Assembly (NCBI GenBank): GCA_947567585.1
Contig: CANONE010000046.1
Coordinates: forward strand, 1 to 14,451
Origin: an uncultured Clostridia bacterium
Lineage (GTDB): Bacteria > Bacillota > Clostridia > Oscillospirales > Acutalibacteraceae
Length of the DNA: 14,451 nucleotides
Reading direction: 5' to 3'
Shown here: positions 5,911-11,619 of the stretch, in pieces
Numbering within the stretch: position 1 is the stretch's first letter
Layout: every line of letters starts with the position of its first letter
Translations under genes and position numbers: made by a program
Notes under the pieces: model-generated
The model's database searches: none
The model's input: only the letters and a program-made list of their open reading frames with translations
What the model was told of the DNA's origin: nothing

Positions 5911-6750
5911 CTAAAGCACCGCCGTCCTATGCCGCGTCACATGGCAGCCCACGTTGACCGCCACCGGCAGCCCGGCAATGTGGGTGGGATATGCCTCAAT
6001 GTTTACCGCCAGCGCCGTCAGGCTGCCGCCAAACCCCTGGGGCCCTACCCCGGTCTCGTTGACAGCCTCCAGCATTTTTGCCTCCAGCGCGGCGTAATAG
6101 GGGTCCGGGTTTCGCACAGACGCCTCCCGGCACAGCGCCCGTTTGGCAAGCTGGGCGCACAGCTCAAAATCCCCGCCGATCCCTACCCCCAGCACCACAG
6201 GGGGGCAGGGGTTTCCTCCCGCCTCCTTAACGGTTTGGGCCACAAAAGCGACAATCTCCTCCTCCCCCGCCGCAGGGGTAAACATTTTTAAGCGGCTCAT
6301 GTTTTCGCTGCCAAAGCCCTTGGGCGCTATTGTCAGCCTGAGCCTGTCCCCGGGAACCAAGCGGGTGTGGATGACAGCGGGGGTATTGTCGCCCGTATTC
6401 ACCCGGCGCAGAGGGTCGGCCACCACGGAGCAGCGCAGCAACCCCCGGGTATATCCCTCCCGCACCCCCTGGTTCACGACCTCTTCAAAATTTCCGGCGA
6501 TGTGTACCTCCTGGCCCACCTCCGCCAGCACCACCGCCATGCCTGTATCCTGGCAGATGGGCACGCCCATTTCCCGGGCGGCGTCCAGGTTCCGGCAGAG
6601 GTCCTCCATCACGGGCCCGCCGATGGGGCTGGTCTCGGTCTTCGCCCCTGCCCTTACCAGTTCTTCCAAGCTTGCCGGCAGCTCCCGGTTGGCCTCTATA
6701 CAAAGCTTCGCTACTACTGCTGTAATCTCTTTCCCATCTATCTCTCTCAT
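5911..6750 (-). CDS. Fumarate hydratase class I, alpha subunit (or L-tartrate dehydratase alpha)
   Basis: This 279-residue protein is the normal size of the separate alpha subunit of class I fumarases. The three Cys ligands of the catalytic 4Fe-4S cluster are in their usual contexts: Cys66 (CQDTGM), Cys182 (NPCPPVVLGVGIGG) and Cys269 (NVGCHVTRH). The alpha/beta enzyme interconverts fumarate and malate; the close relative L(+)-tartrate dehydratase alpha cannot be excluded by eye. AGGAGG lies just upstream of the ATG. The beta subunit, usually the next gene, is not here: 136 bases downstream hpf begins, with its own promoter. A terminator hairpin sits directly before the ribosome site, and I find no clear promoter. 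Confidence 0.93.
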   Translation of the reverse strand: MREIDGKEITAVVAKLCIEANRELPASLEELVRAGAKTETSPIGGPVMEDLCRNLDAAREMGVPICQDTGMAVVLAEVGQEVHIAGNFEEVVNQGVREGYTRGLLRCSVVADPLRRVNTGDNTPAVIHTRLVPGDRLRLTIAPKGFGSENMSRLKMFTPAAGEEEIVAFVAQTVKEAGGNPCPPVVLGVGIGGDFELCAQLAKRALCREASVRNPDPYYAALEAKMLEAVNETGVGPQGFGGSLTALAVNIEAYPTHIAGLPVAVNVGCHVTRHRTAVL

Positions 6751-6762
6751 CCGTTTCCTCCT

Positions 6763-6787
6763 AAAACAAAAGGCCCCGTTAGGGGCC
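6763..6787 (-). terminator. Intrinsic terminator abutting the fumarase ribosome site
   Basis: On the minus strand GGCCCC (6782-6787) pairs with GGGGCC (6772-6777) around TAAC, then CTTTTGTTTT follows. The run of T ends exactly where the AGGAGG of the fumarase gene (6757-6762) begins. It could end the yabR transcript or act as an attenuator for fumarase. Confidence 0.72.
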
Positions 6788-6803
6788 AGTGTATGCTTTT
6801 ATA

Positions 6804-6825
6804 GCCTCGGGAGTTCTCCCCAGGC
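6804..6825 (-). other. RNA hairpin upstream of the fumarase terminator
   Basis: On the minus strand GCCT-G-GGGA and TCCC-G-AGGC form an 8-bp stem with one symmetric G/G mismatch around GAAC. It lies 16 bases before the terminator hairpin. Together the two resemble a structured leader, but I match no known riboswitch class. Confidence 0.45.
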
Positions 6826-6902
6826 ACCCGCCATTCTTTAAGAGAATAATGGCCTTTGCCGCGTGGCGCGGTTGGCTTTCCGCCGTCCCCGCCGCGCTGG
6901 GT

Positions 6903-7397
6903 TTACTGCTTCTGCCCCCGGCGGGAATAGCCCCGGCGGGTTTCGTTGCCGCGCTTGAGATCAGACATCTTTTCATCGCTGGTCTGCTTAAAACGGGTGA
7001 TCATATCCTCTAGGCTGCCGCTGTCGTTCCGGCGGCCCTGCCATTCAAAGTCTCCCGGCCTGCCCGGTCCCGGCTGAGGCTCAGGCCGGGGCCTTGGGGG
7101 CCGCGCCCCAGGCCGTTTACCGCCGCCAGGGCCCGGCCGGCGGGGCTTATGTTGTTCCTCAGCGGGCAAAGCCTTTTTCATGGAAAGGCTGATCTTCCCT
7201 TCCTCGCTGATGGTAAGCACCTTTACTTTCACAGTCTGCCCTTCCGACACAAAGTCGCGTATCTCGTTTACAAAAGTGGGGGCAATTTCCGAGATATGTA
7301 CCATCCCCGTCTGCCCGCCTTCAAAACTCACGAACGCGCCGAACTTTGTGATGCCGGTTACCTTGCCCTCATAGATTTCTCCAACCTCAAGCCGCAT
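6903..7397 (-). CDS. yabR: S1-domain RNA-binding protein (YabR-like)
   Basis: This 164-residue protein has one S1 OB-fold domain at residues 1-75 (GEIYEGKVTGITKFGAFVSF, then GMVHISEI and ISLSMKKA), the signature also seen at the end of PNPase and in ribosomal protein S1. A Pro/Arg/Gly-rich linker follows, then a short conserved-looking helix (LEDMITRFKQTSDEKMSDLK) and a basic tail. The family is usually next to divIC in Firmicutes, as here. Its role is probably RNA or ribosome association; the exact function is not established. GGAGG lies about 12 bases before the ATG, which is long. No promoter is visible in the 160 bases behind divIC, so it is probably read from the divIC promoter. Confidence 0.9.
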   Translation of the reverse strand: MRLEVGEIYEGKVTGITKFGAFVSFEGGQTGMVHISEIAPTFVNEIRDFVSEGQTVKVKVLTISEEGKISLSMKKALPAEEQHKPRRPGPGGGKRPGARPPRPRPEPQPGPGRPGDFEWQGRRNDSGSLEDMITRFKQTSDEKMSDLKRGNETRRGYSRRGQKQ

Positions 7398-7557
7398 GAT
7401 AAAGCGCTATCCTCCTCGAAATTTCTCTTTTCACTCCGCAAAAACAGCACGGTACTCCCTTTCTTAGCGTGACGCCCCTCGCCGGAAATTCTTTAAGCAT
7501 AACGCGGCCTTTCGCCCTCCCTCGCCGGCAGGGTATGTCAAGCCCCGCAGCCGCGCG

Positions 7558-7860
7558 TCAATCTCCGCCGCCCACGTCCACAAAGACCCTTTCATTGGGC
7601 TTGGCGTAGTCCAGATCCCGGCGGGCCCGCTTTTCCGCGTATTCCTCCATACCGCCATTGTCCAGGACCTCCTGCAGCTCCTGGTTCTTGGCTGTCTGCG
7701 CCTGTAGCTGAGCTTCCAATTGGGCCAGCTCTTCGCGCTTTTCCGCAATCTGAATCTGACGCTCTACCAATGAAAGCAACACCACCGCCGCCAAACAGAA
7801 TATCGCCAGCTTCACAAGAAAACCGCCTCTCCGCTTTGTGCCGTGTTTCGCCTTTTGCAT
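7558..7860 (-). CDS. divIC: Septum formation initiator, DivIC/FtsB family
   Basis: This 100-residue single-pass membrane protein has a basic cytoplasmic tail (residues 1-13, KHGTKRRGG), one transmembrane helix (about 14-32), then an extracytoplasmic coiled coil (about 35-67, rich in Gln/Glu/Leu), and the family's closing segment YAEKRARRDLDYAKPNERVF. DivIC forms a complex with FtsL and DivIB at the division septum and is needed for cell-wall synthesis there. GGGAG lies 8 bases before the ATG. A strong promoter starts inside the end of yabQ. Its place between yabQ and yabR is the usual Firmicutes order. Confidence 0.92.
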   Translation of the reverse strand: MQKAKHGTKRRGGFLVKLAIFCLAAVVLLSLVERQIQIAEKREELAQLEAQLQAQTAKNQELQEVLDNGGMEEYAEKRARRDLDYAKPNERVFVDVGGGD

Positions 7861-7907
7861 GGGCAGCTCTCCCTTCTCTTGGCTATGCGGTAAAATACTA
7901 CGCTCCC

Positions 7908-7937
7908 ATTATATACTAGTTTACGTAAGTTTTTCAA
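7908..7937 (-). promoter_or_regulatory. Sigma-A promoter of divIC-yabR
   Basis: TTGAAA (7932-7937) lies inside the last codons of yabQ and is followed after 18 bases by TATAAT (7908-7913). The leader is about 40 bases. It gives divIC vegetative expression independent of the sporulation genes upstream. Confidence 0.8.
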
Positions 7938-8376
7938 GGGTTTTTTTTCGTTTTTTTCTATGGGGCAAGCTTTTTTTGCGCTTTTTTCTTTTAGGGCAAT
8001 ATTTCCGGCAGGTTTTTCCTACCCGGCATACCGCCCATTCTACCGGACGCCGCGCCCATCCGGCAAGCCGCCGCGCCGCCCGCTGAACCAACAGGGATAA
8101 TCCCCCGACCAGGGGATCCAAAGCCGCTATAGCCCCCCAGGCGCCCAGAGCCTGCAGCACAGCCTGCGCCAGACGGAGCCTGCCCTTATCAATGGCCAGG
8201 GCGCACAAAAACACCGCCGCGCTGCAGAACAGACAGAAGGCAATGTCTAAAAGCGCGGTGGCCAGCCGGCCGCACCGGAGCAGCGTCCGGACCAGCTTCA
8301 GCAGAAGAAACAGGCAGCCCAGCGCCGCCCCGCTGCACAGGCAAAAGCTGCCTGCCGCCAGACTGAGCCCGTTCAT
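7921..8376 (-). CDS. yabQ: Spore cortex biosynthesis protein YabQ
   Basis: This 151-residue membrane protein has about three hydrophobic segments (residues roughly 5-33, 39-62, 70-95) and a very basic C-terminal tail with two related clusters, KRKKRKK and RKKRKK. I identify it chiefly from position: it follows yabP with an ATGA overlap and precedes divIC, the standard order in spore formers, and its size and topology fit. In Bacillus subtilis YabQ is made in the mother cell and is needed for cortex formation. The start at 8376 overlaps the yabP stop, indicating coupled translation. The DNA encoding the tail contains several long A runs, making it prone to slippage. Confidence 0.86.
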   Translation of the reverse strand: MNGLSLAAGSFCLCSGAALGCLFLLLKLVRTLLRCGRLATALLDIAFCLFCSAAVFLCALAIDKGRLRLAQAVLQALGAWGAIAALDPLVGGLSLLVQRAARRLAGWARRPVEWAVCRVGKTCRKYCPKRKKRKKSLPHRKKRKKTLEKLT

Positions 8377-8642
8377 TTAAACAGCCTGCCGAAAAAGGAA
8401 AGCGCCGGGCTGCTCTCCGTATAAGAGACCGCCCCCACCTTGCCCTTTACCAGCATATCCCCGGTTTCGGAATTCAGGCTTTCTATATGCAGGGCTTCGC
8501 CTTTGATATTCAGCTGGCCCAAATCCGTCTGGGCGGTAATCAGCTCGTCGCTGAAAAAGTCTACCCGCCGTATGCCTGTAGCCGTCAGCCTTTCCCGGCC
8601 GTTTAAGGCCAGTTCATGCCGTTTTGCCTGTTGTTCCGCCAT
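8373..8642 (-). CDS. yabP: Sporulation protein YabP
   Basis: This 89-residue protein has the YabP/YqfC fold pattern: a short basic lead, then beta strands HELALNGRERLTATGIRRVDFFSDELITAQTD split over residues 9-40, and LNIKGEALHIESLN with the closing GDMLVKGKVGAVSY. The family is specific to endospore formers; in B. subtilis the gene is transcribed with yabQ in the mother cell. The frame is open much further upstream, but the ATG at 8642 has GGAGGGGG 9 bases before it and gives the usual family length. It overlaps yabQ by ATGA. A 116-base gap separates it from rqcP and contains a sigma-E-like sequence. Confidence 0.9.
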   Translation of the reverse strand: MAEQQAKRHELALNGRERLTATGIRRVDFFSDELITAQTDLGQLNIKGEALHIESLNSETGDMLVKGKVGAVSYTESSPALSFFGRLFK

Positions 8643-8664
8643 ATGTCCATCCCCCTCCATGGGG

Positions 8665-8695
8665 AATGTATATGCGTAAGGCCGGTTAGGTATTC
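8665..8695 (-). promoter_or_regulatory. Possible sigma-E promoter of yabPQ
   Basis: On the minus strand GAATACC (8689-8695) resembles the sigma-E -35 pattern kmATAnn. About 14-16 bases on, CATATACATT (8665-8674) resembles the -10 pattern CATACAnT. The support is partly from context: yabPQ homologues are mother-cell genes. Confidence 0.3.
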
Positions 8696-8758
8696 TTGGC
8701 TGGGGGCGTAAAACCCTGTCCGCCGCCTTGCTGAAAAGTAGGCAAAGCCTCTGCCGTT

Positions 8759-9004
8759 TTATCCCTCGATGATCCTGTAAAGGTCCCCGGCCTCTTCCTT
8801 GCGGGCGTACTCCGTCACGGAAACCACCTGGGCTTTCAGCACCCGCTCTCCCATGTGGATCTCCAGCACGTCGCCCTCCTTCACATTGTAAGAGGCTCTG
8901 GCAATGTTCCCGTTTACCAGCACCCGGCCCGCGTCGCAAGCCTCGTTGGCCACGGTGCGCCGTTTAATCAGCCGCGAAATTTTCAGATACTTGTCCAGTC
9001 TCAT
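8759..9004 (-). CDS. rqcP: S4-domain RNA-binding protein RqcP (YabO/Hsp15 type)
   Basis: This 81-residue protein is almost entirely one S4 RNA-binding domain (MRLDKYLKISRLIKRRTVA, then AGRVLVNGN and VKEGDVLEI), as in Hsp15 and YabO. In Bacillus this family, RqcP, works with RqcH to add alanine tails to nascent chains on stalled 50S subunits in ribosome-associated quality control. GAGGTGAG precedes the ATG. It lies 86 bases after hup, past a strong terminator; I see no convincing promoter between them, so its transcription may depend on read-through. Position between hup and yabP is standard for Clostridia. Confidence 0.94.
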   Translation of the reverse strand: MRLDKYLKISRLIKRRTVANEACDAGRVLVNGNIARASYNVKEGDVLEIHMGERVLKAQVVSVTEYARKEEAGDLYRIIEG

Positions 9005-9045
9005 TTTCTCACCTCTTTTCGTTTGGCATATATCGTCCCGCCGCT

Positions 9046-9073
9046 AAAAAAGAAGGGACCGGATACCCGGTCC
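9046..9073 (-). terminator. Intrinsic terminator of hup
   Basis: On the minus strand GGACCGG (9067-9073) pairs perfectly with CCGGTCC (9056-9062) around GTAT, followed by CTTCTTTTTT. It lies 17 bases past the hup stop and separates hup from rqcP. Confidence 0.87.
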
Positions 9074-9090
9074 GCAGAAGGCTTCCGCTT

Positions 9091-9372
9091 TTACTTCTTG
9101 CCGTTCACCGCGTCCTTCAGGCCCTGGCCCGCCTTAAAAGCAGGGGCCTTGGAAGCGGCAATCTCCATGCTCTCGCCCGTCCGGGGATCCCGGCCAAAGC
9201 GGGCGGCCCGCTCCCGCACCTCAAAGGTGCCAAAGCCTACCAGCTGCACCTTGTCGCCCCGAATCAGGGCCTCGGTAATACTGTCCACTACAGCCTTCAC
9301 AGCGGCCTCGGCGTCTTTCTTGGTCAGCTCCGCCTTTTCGGCAACCTCCGCAATCAGTTCAGATTTATTCAT
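9091..9372 (-). CDS. hup: HU family DNA-binding protein
   Basis: This 93-residue protein is the standard size for HU. It starts MNKSELIAEVAEKAELTKKDA, has the beta-arm base GFGTFEVRERAAR (residues 46-58), the arm signature GRDPRTGE (60-67) and the closing helix AFKAGQGLKDAVN. HU dimers bend and compact DNA with little sequence preference. GGGAGG lies 7 bases before the ATG. It has its own strong promoter overlapping the end of spoVB and its own terminator, so it is likely expressed at high level as a single gene. A small hairpin sits in its leader. Confidence 0.97.
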   Translation of the reverse strand: MNKSELIAEVAEKAELTKKDAEAAVKAVVDSITEALIRGDKVQLVGFGTFEVRERAARFGRDPRTGESMEIAASKAPAFKAGQGLKDAVNGKK

Positions 9373-9397
9373 TATATGATACCTCCCAGTTTAGTCC

Positions 9398-9419
9398 CCG
9401 GCCAAATACTTCGGCCCGG
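9398..9419 (-). other. Hairpin in the hup leader
   Basis: GGCC (9400-9403) pairs with GGCC (9413-9416), extended by CC/GG across a one-base bulge, around a 9-base loop. It lies about 18 bases before the hup ribosome site. It could be a stabilising or regulatory element; its role is unknown. Confidence 0.33.
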
Positions 9420-9451
9420 AGCTTCTTCGTTCATTTTTCGTAACAGTAGCA

Positions 9452-9480
9452 ATAATATCACATCCAACCCCGTTTTTCAA
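9452..9480 (-). promoter_or_regulatory. Sigma-A promoter of hup
   Basis: TTGAAA (9475-9480) is 17 bases from TATTAT (9452-9457). The -35 and spacer fall within the last codons of the spoVB-like gene and the -10 begins immediately after its stop. The leader is about 72 bases. Confidence 0.8.
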
Positions 9481-11200
9481 GGGCTTTCGCAATTTTTTGT
9501 CCCCGGGGCAGCATCAGGAGATCCTTTTTCACCAGCGCGCGGCTTAACAGCAGCCCCGTAAGGTAAATAAAGGCCCCCGAAAAAACCGCCGCCGCCAAAA
9601 CGACCCATCCATGGAACCCCAGGCCGCTAAGCCCCCGGTATACCCCCCAGGCCCCCGCTCCGCATAGGGCCGCGCAGCCCAGCGGCTTTAGAAACAGCCG
9701 TCCTATAGGCATCCGCACGCCGGTTACCCGTCTAAGGCAGGCCATCTGGGAGAGTACGTAAAAGAGGTAGCACAGCAGCGTGCCCACGCCGGCCCCCTGG
9801 ATGTTTATTTCCGGTATGCCGCACAAAACCCAGTTTACGCTGATTTTTATTGCCATGGCGGCCATCAGCAGCTTTACCGGCAAGTCCGCCCGTCCGGCCG
9901 CCTGCAGCATACTGGACACCGGGGTGCTTACCGCCGCCAGCAGGGAGGCGGGCCCCAGAGCCATCAGCGCCCCGGCGATAATGGGCGTGGAAGCGCCGCC
10001 GCCATACAGCAGCCCGGAAATGGGCCCGGCCAAAGCCGTTAGCCCCAGCCCCGCCGGGAAGCATACCAGCGCCGTCACCCCCAGCACCGACTCCATCCGC
10101 TCTTTGAGCTGAGGCTTATCCCCCCGGGCCCAGGCTTCCGTTACGGCGGGCAGGGCGCTCATACCGATGGCCTGGGTCAGCGCGGGCACCAATAGATAAA
10201 GGGTCATAGCCAGCGTGAAGCAGCCATAGAGGAAAGTGGGTACCGATTCCGGGTTTTCCAGGTACACGCTGGGGATCATTCCCTGGTAGACCGCCAGCAG
10301 GCGCTGGGGGTTGGCCTGCATAATATCCGCGATCCGGCTTTGGAGAAAGGTGGCGTCAACGAGGCCCGCCGCGTTCATGGCGATGGAACCGGCGGCTACA
10401 GGCCCGGTGATCCGCAGAAGAGCGCGCACCGTCTCCCCCCAGCGTCTGGCCGGGGGGGATTTCTTCCGGGCCGGCAAACTCACGCCGTCGCCCTTTATCC
10501 TCCACCGTAAGCTAAGATATGCCGCCGCGCCCAGGGAACCGGCTGTCACTCCCAGCACCGCCCCTGCCGCCGCAAAGGCAAGGGTCAAAAATTCCGCCCG
10601 GTCCGGGGTTGCCGCCGCTATACCAAATACCGTGCCCGTGGCCGCGTATTCGCCGCGCCCTCTTTCTACCGCCAGATAAGCCAGCCCCAGCCCCAGCCCC
10701 AGCTTAACGGCCGCCTCTATGATTTCAGAAACCGCCGTGGGGCCCATATTTCGCAGGCCCTCATAGTATCCCCGGTATACCGCCCCGCAGCAGGCGAAAA
10801 GTATGGCCGGGGCCAGCGCCAGCATGGGCAAAACGGCGTCCCGGCTGCCCAGCATCTTCTGGCAGTAGAAAGGAGCCAGGGCCGTCATCAGCACCGCTCC
10901 CAGAGCGCCAAACCCCAGGAACACCGGTCCCGCCGCCGCTTTTACCGCCCGCACATCATTCCAGCGCCCCAAAGAGGCGTTTTCACTCACCAGTCTGGAC
11001 ACCGCCACTGGAAATCCGGCCGTGGCAAGGCTGAAAACCGGCCCATAGAAATTATAGGCCACATTAAAGAGTCCCATTCCGTATTCCCCAATAAAATGCT
11101 GCAAGGGAATCTTGAAAAGCGCCCCAATCACCTTCACCACCGCCATCCCAGCCGTCAATATCACCGCCCCATATAAAAAACTCTGCTTTTTCTGCGACAT
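9458..11200 (-). CDS. spoVB: SpoVB-like polysaccharide/lipid flippase (MOP superfamily)
   Basis: This 580-residue membrane protein has about 14 hydrophobic segments. The first (residues about 8-27) is followed by the family pattern KIPLQHFIGEYGMGLFNVAYNFYGP, here at 32-56, and FPVAVSRLVSE (63-73). It belongs to the MviN/Wzx/SpoVB flippases that move lipid-linked cell-wall or polysaccharide precursors; SpoVB itself serves spore cortex synthesis. The closest positional relative in B. subtilis is YabM, at the head of the same cluster. It is somewhat longer than usual, with extra sequence after residue 180 (a Gly/Ala-rich hydrophobic stretch and a basic RKKSPPARR linker). GAAGGAGAG precedes the ATG. 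Which of SpoVB, YabM or MurJ-like function applies cannot be told from the sequence. Confidence 0.9.
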   Translation of the reverse strand: MSQKKQSFLYGAVILTAGMAVVKVIGALFKIPLQHFIGEYGMGLFNVAYNFYGPVFSLATAGFPVAVSRLVSENASLGRWNDVRAVKAAAGPVFLGFGALGAVLMTALAPFYCQKMLGSRDAVLPMLALAPAILFACCGAVYRGYYEGLRNMGPTAVSEIIEAAVKLGLGLGLAYLAVERGRGEYAATGTVFGIAAATPDRAEFLTLAFAAAGAVLGVTAGSLGAAAYLSLRWRIKGDGVSLPARKKSPPARRWGETVRALLRITGPVAAGSIAMNAAGLVDATFLQSRIADIMQANPQRLLAVYQGMIPSVYLENPESVPTFLYGCFTLAMTLYLLVPALTQAIGMSALPAVTEAWARGDKPQLKERMESVLGVTALVCFPAGLGLTALAGPISGLLYGGGASTPIIAGALMALGPASLLAAVSTPVSSMLQAAGRADLPVKLLMAAMAIKISVNWVLCGIPEINIQGAGVGTLLCYLFYVLSQMACLRRVTGVRMPIGRLFLKPLGCAALCGAGAWGVYRGLSGLGFHGWVVLAAAVFSGAFIYLTGLLLSRALVKKDLLMLPRGQKIAKALEKRGWM

Positions 11201-11223
11201 CGCGTTCTCTCCTTCCGGTTCCT

Positions 11224-11278
11224 AAGGCCGTAGAGACTTGGGCCCAGCCTGCCGGCTCCACCGGCGCTGGACGGCCTT
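11224..11278. other. Nested stem-loop in the spoVB/transketolase spacer
   Basis: AAGGCCGT (11224-11231) pairs with ACGGCCTT (11271-11278), CCAGC (11244-11248) with GCTGG (11266-11270), and GCCGG (11251-11255) with CCGGC (11261-11265) around CTCCA. The three 3 prime arms are contiguous; the 5 prime side has a 12-base internal loop and a 2-base bulge. That makes 18 base pairs in 55 bases. Confidence 0.5.
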
Positions 11279-11438
11279 TACCCCTACCGCCTTTTGAAAA
11301 GGCGGAGGGAACCTTTTCTCCGACTTTATCCGGGTCCGCACCATAGGCTTTGCAAGGCCGCTTTCGGCAAAGGCAAACTCCAAAAGCCTCCTGCTCCGCC
11401 CACAAATCCCCCTGTTCAAAACCCCAAAAATTCGGATT

Positions 11439-11472
11439 AAAAGTTTTTGATCAAACTTTTTACAAAAAGTTT
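11439..11472. repeat. Overlapping AT-rich palindromes
   Basis: AAAAGTTT (11439-11446), AAACTTTTT (11453-11461) and AAAAAGTTT (11464-11472) give two mutually exclusive stems: 8 bp around TTGATC, or 9 bp around AC. This arrangement looks like the core of a dispersed intergenic repeat. Confidence 0.55.
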
Positions 11473-11539
11473 GTGGGTTGTAGGGTAAAACCCTACGGCC
11501 TTGCCTTAAGGCATGTATATTCACAGCGATATCTAACAA

Positions 11540-11568
11540 TTGCTTTTTTTCCAGGAATGCTGTATAAT
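11540..11568 (+). promoter_or_regulatory. Sigma-A promoter of the transketolase operon
   Basis: TTGCTT (11540-11545) is 17 bases from a perfect TATAAT (11563-11568). The leader is about 45 bases and ends in AAAGGA with the palindrome GGATCGATCC (11608-11617) between ribosome site and start. Confidence 0.8.
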
Positions 11569-11619
11569 TCTTCGTGACCGGCAAAAGAACTCATTTTACT
11601 GCGGAAAGGATCGATCCAA

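Larger units (their letters stand above)
11224..11502. repeat. Repeat-rich intergenic element bounded by 10-base inverted repeat
   Basis: This 419-base stretch (11201-11619) has no credible gene. AAGGCCGTAG (11224-11233) recurs inverted as CTACGGCCTT (11493-11502). Between them lie a nested stem at 11224-11278, CCGCCTTTT/AAAAGGCGG (11287-11305), CTTT and GCCG pairings near 11349-11372, the A+T palindromes at 11439-11472 and GTAGGGT/ACCCTAC (11480-11496). TGCCTTAAGGCA (11502-11513), a perfect palindrome, follows. The pattern is that of a multi-hairpin intergenic repeat (REP- or MITE-like). I see no target duplication. Confidence 0.5.

Noticed and set aside
6790..6900. tRNA or known riboswitch before fumarase
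   Set aside because: No TPsiC-like GTTCGA motif, no cloverleaf, and no match to riboswitch cores I know.
6779..6976. 65-codon minus-strand frame between yabR and fumarase
   Set aside because: Starts inside yabR in another frame and ends in the terminator hairpin; no ribosome site.
7476..7528. Direct repeat CCCTCGCCGG at 7476-7485 and 7519-7528 between divIC and yabR
   Set aside because: Short G+C-rich words recur by chance in this composition; no symmetry or further copies seen.
8728..8750. Possible rqcP terminator (AGGC/GCCT with a short T run)
   Set aside because: The stem is only 4 bp and the T run is weak.
11222..11584. 120-codon minus-strand frame in the gene-free spacer
   Set aside because: It crosses the inverted repeats and the transketolase promoter, has no ribosome site or recognisable domain; repeats explain the open frame.
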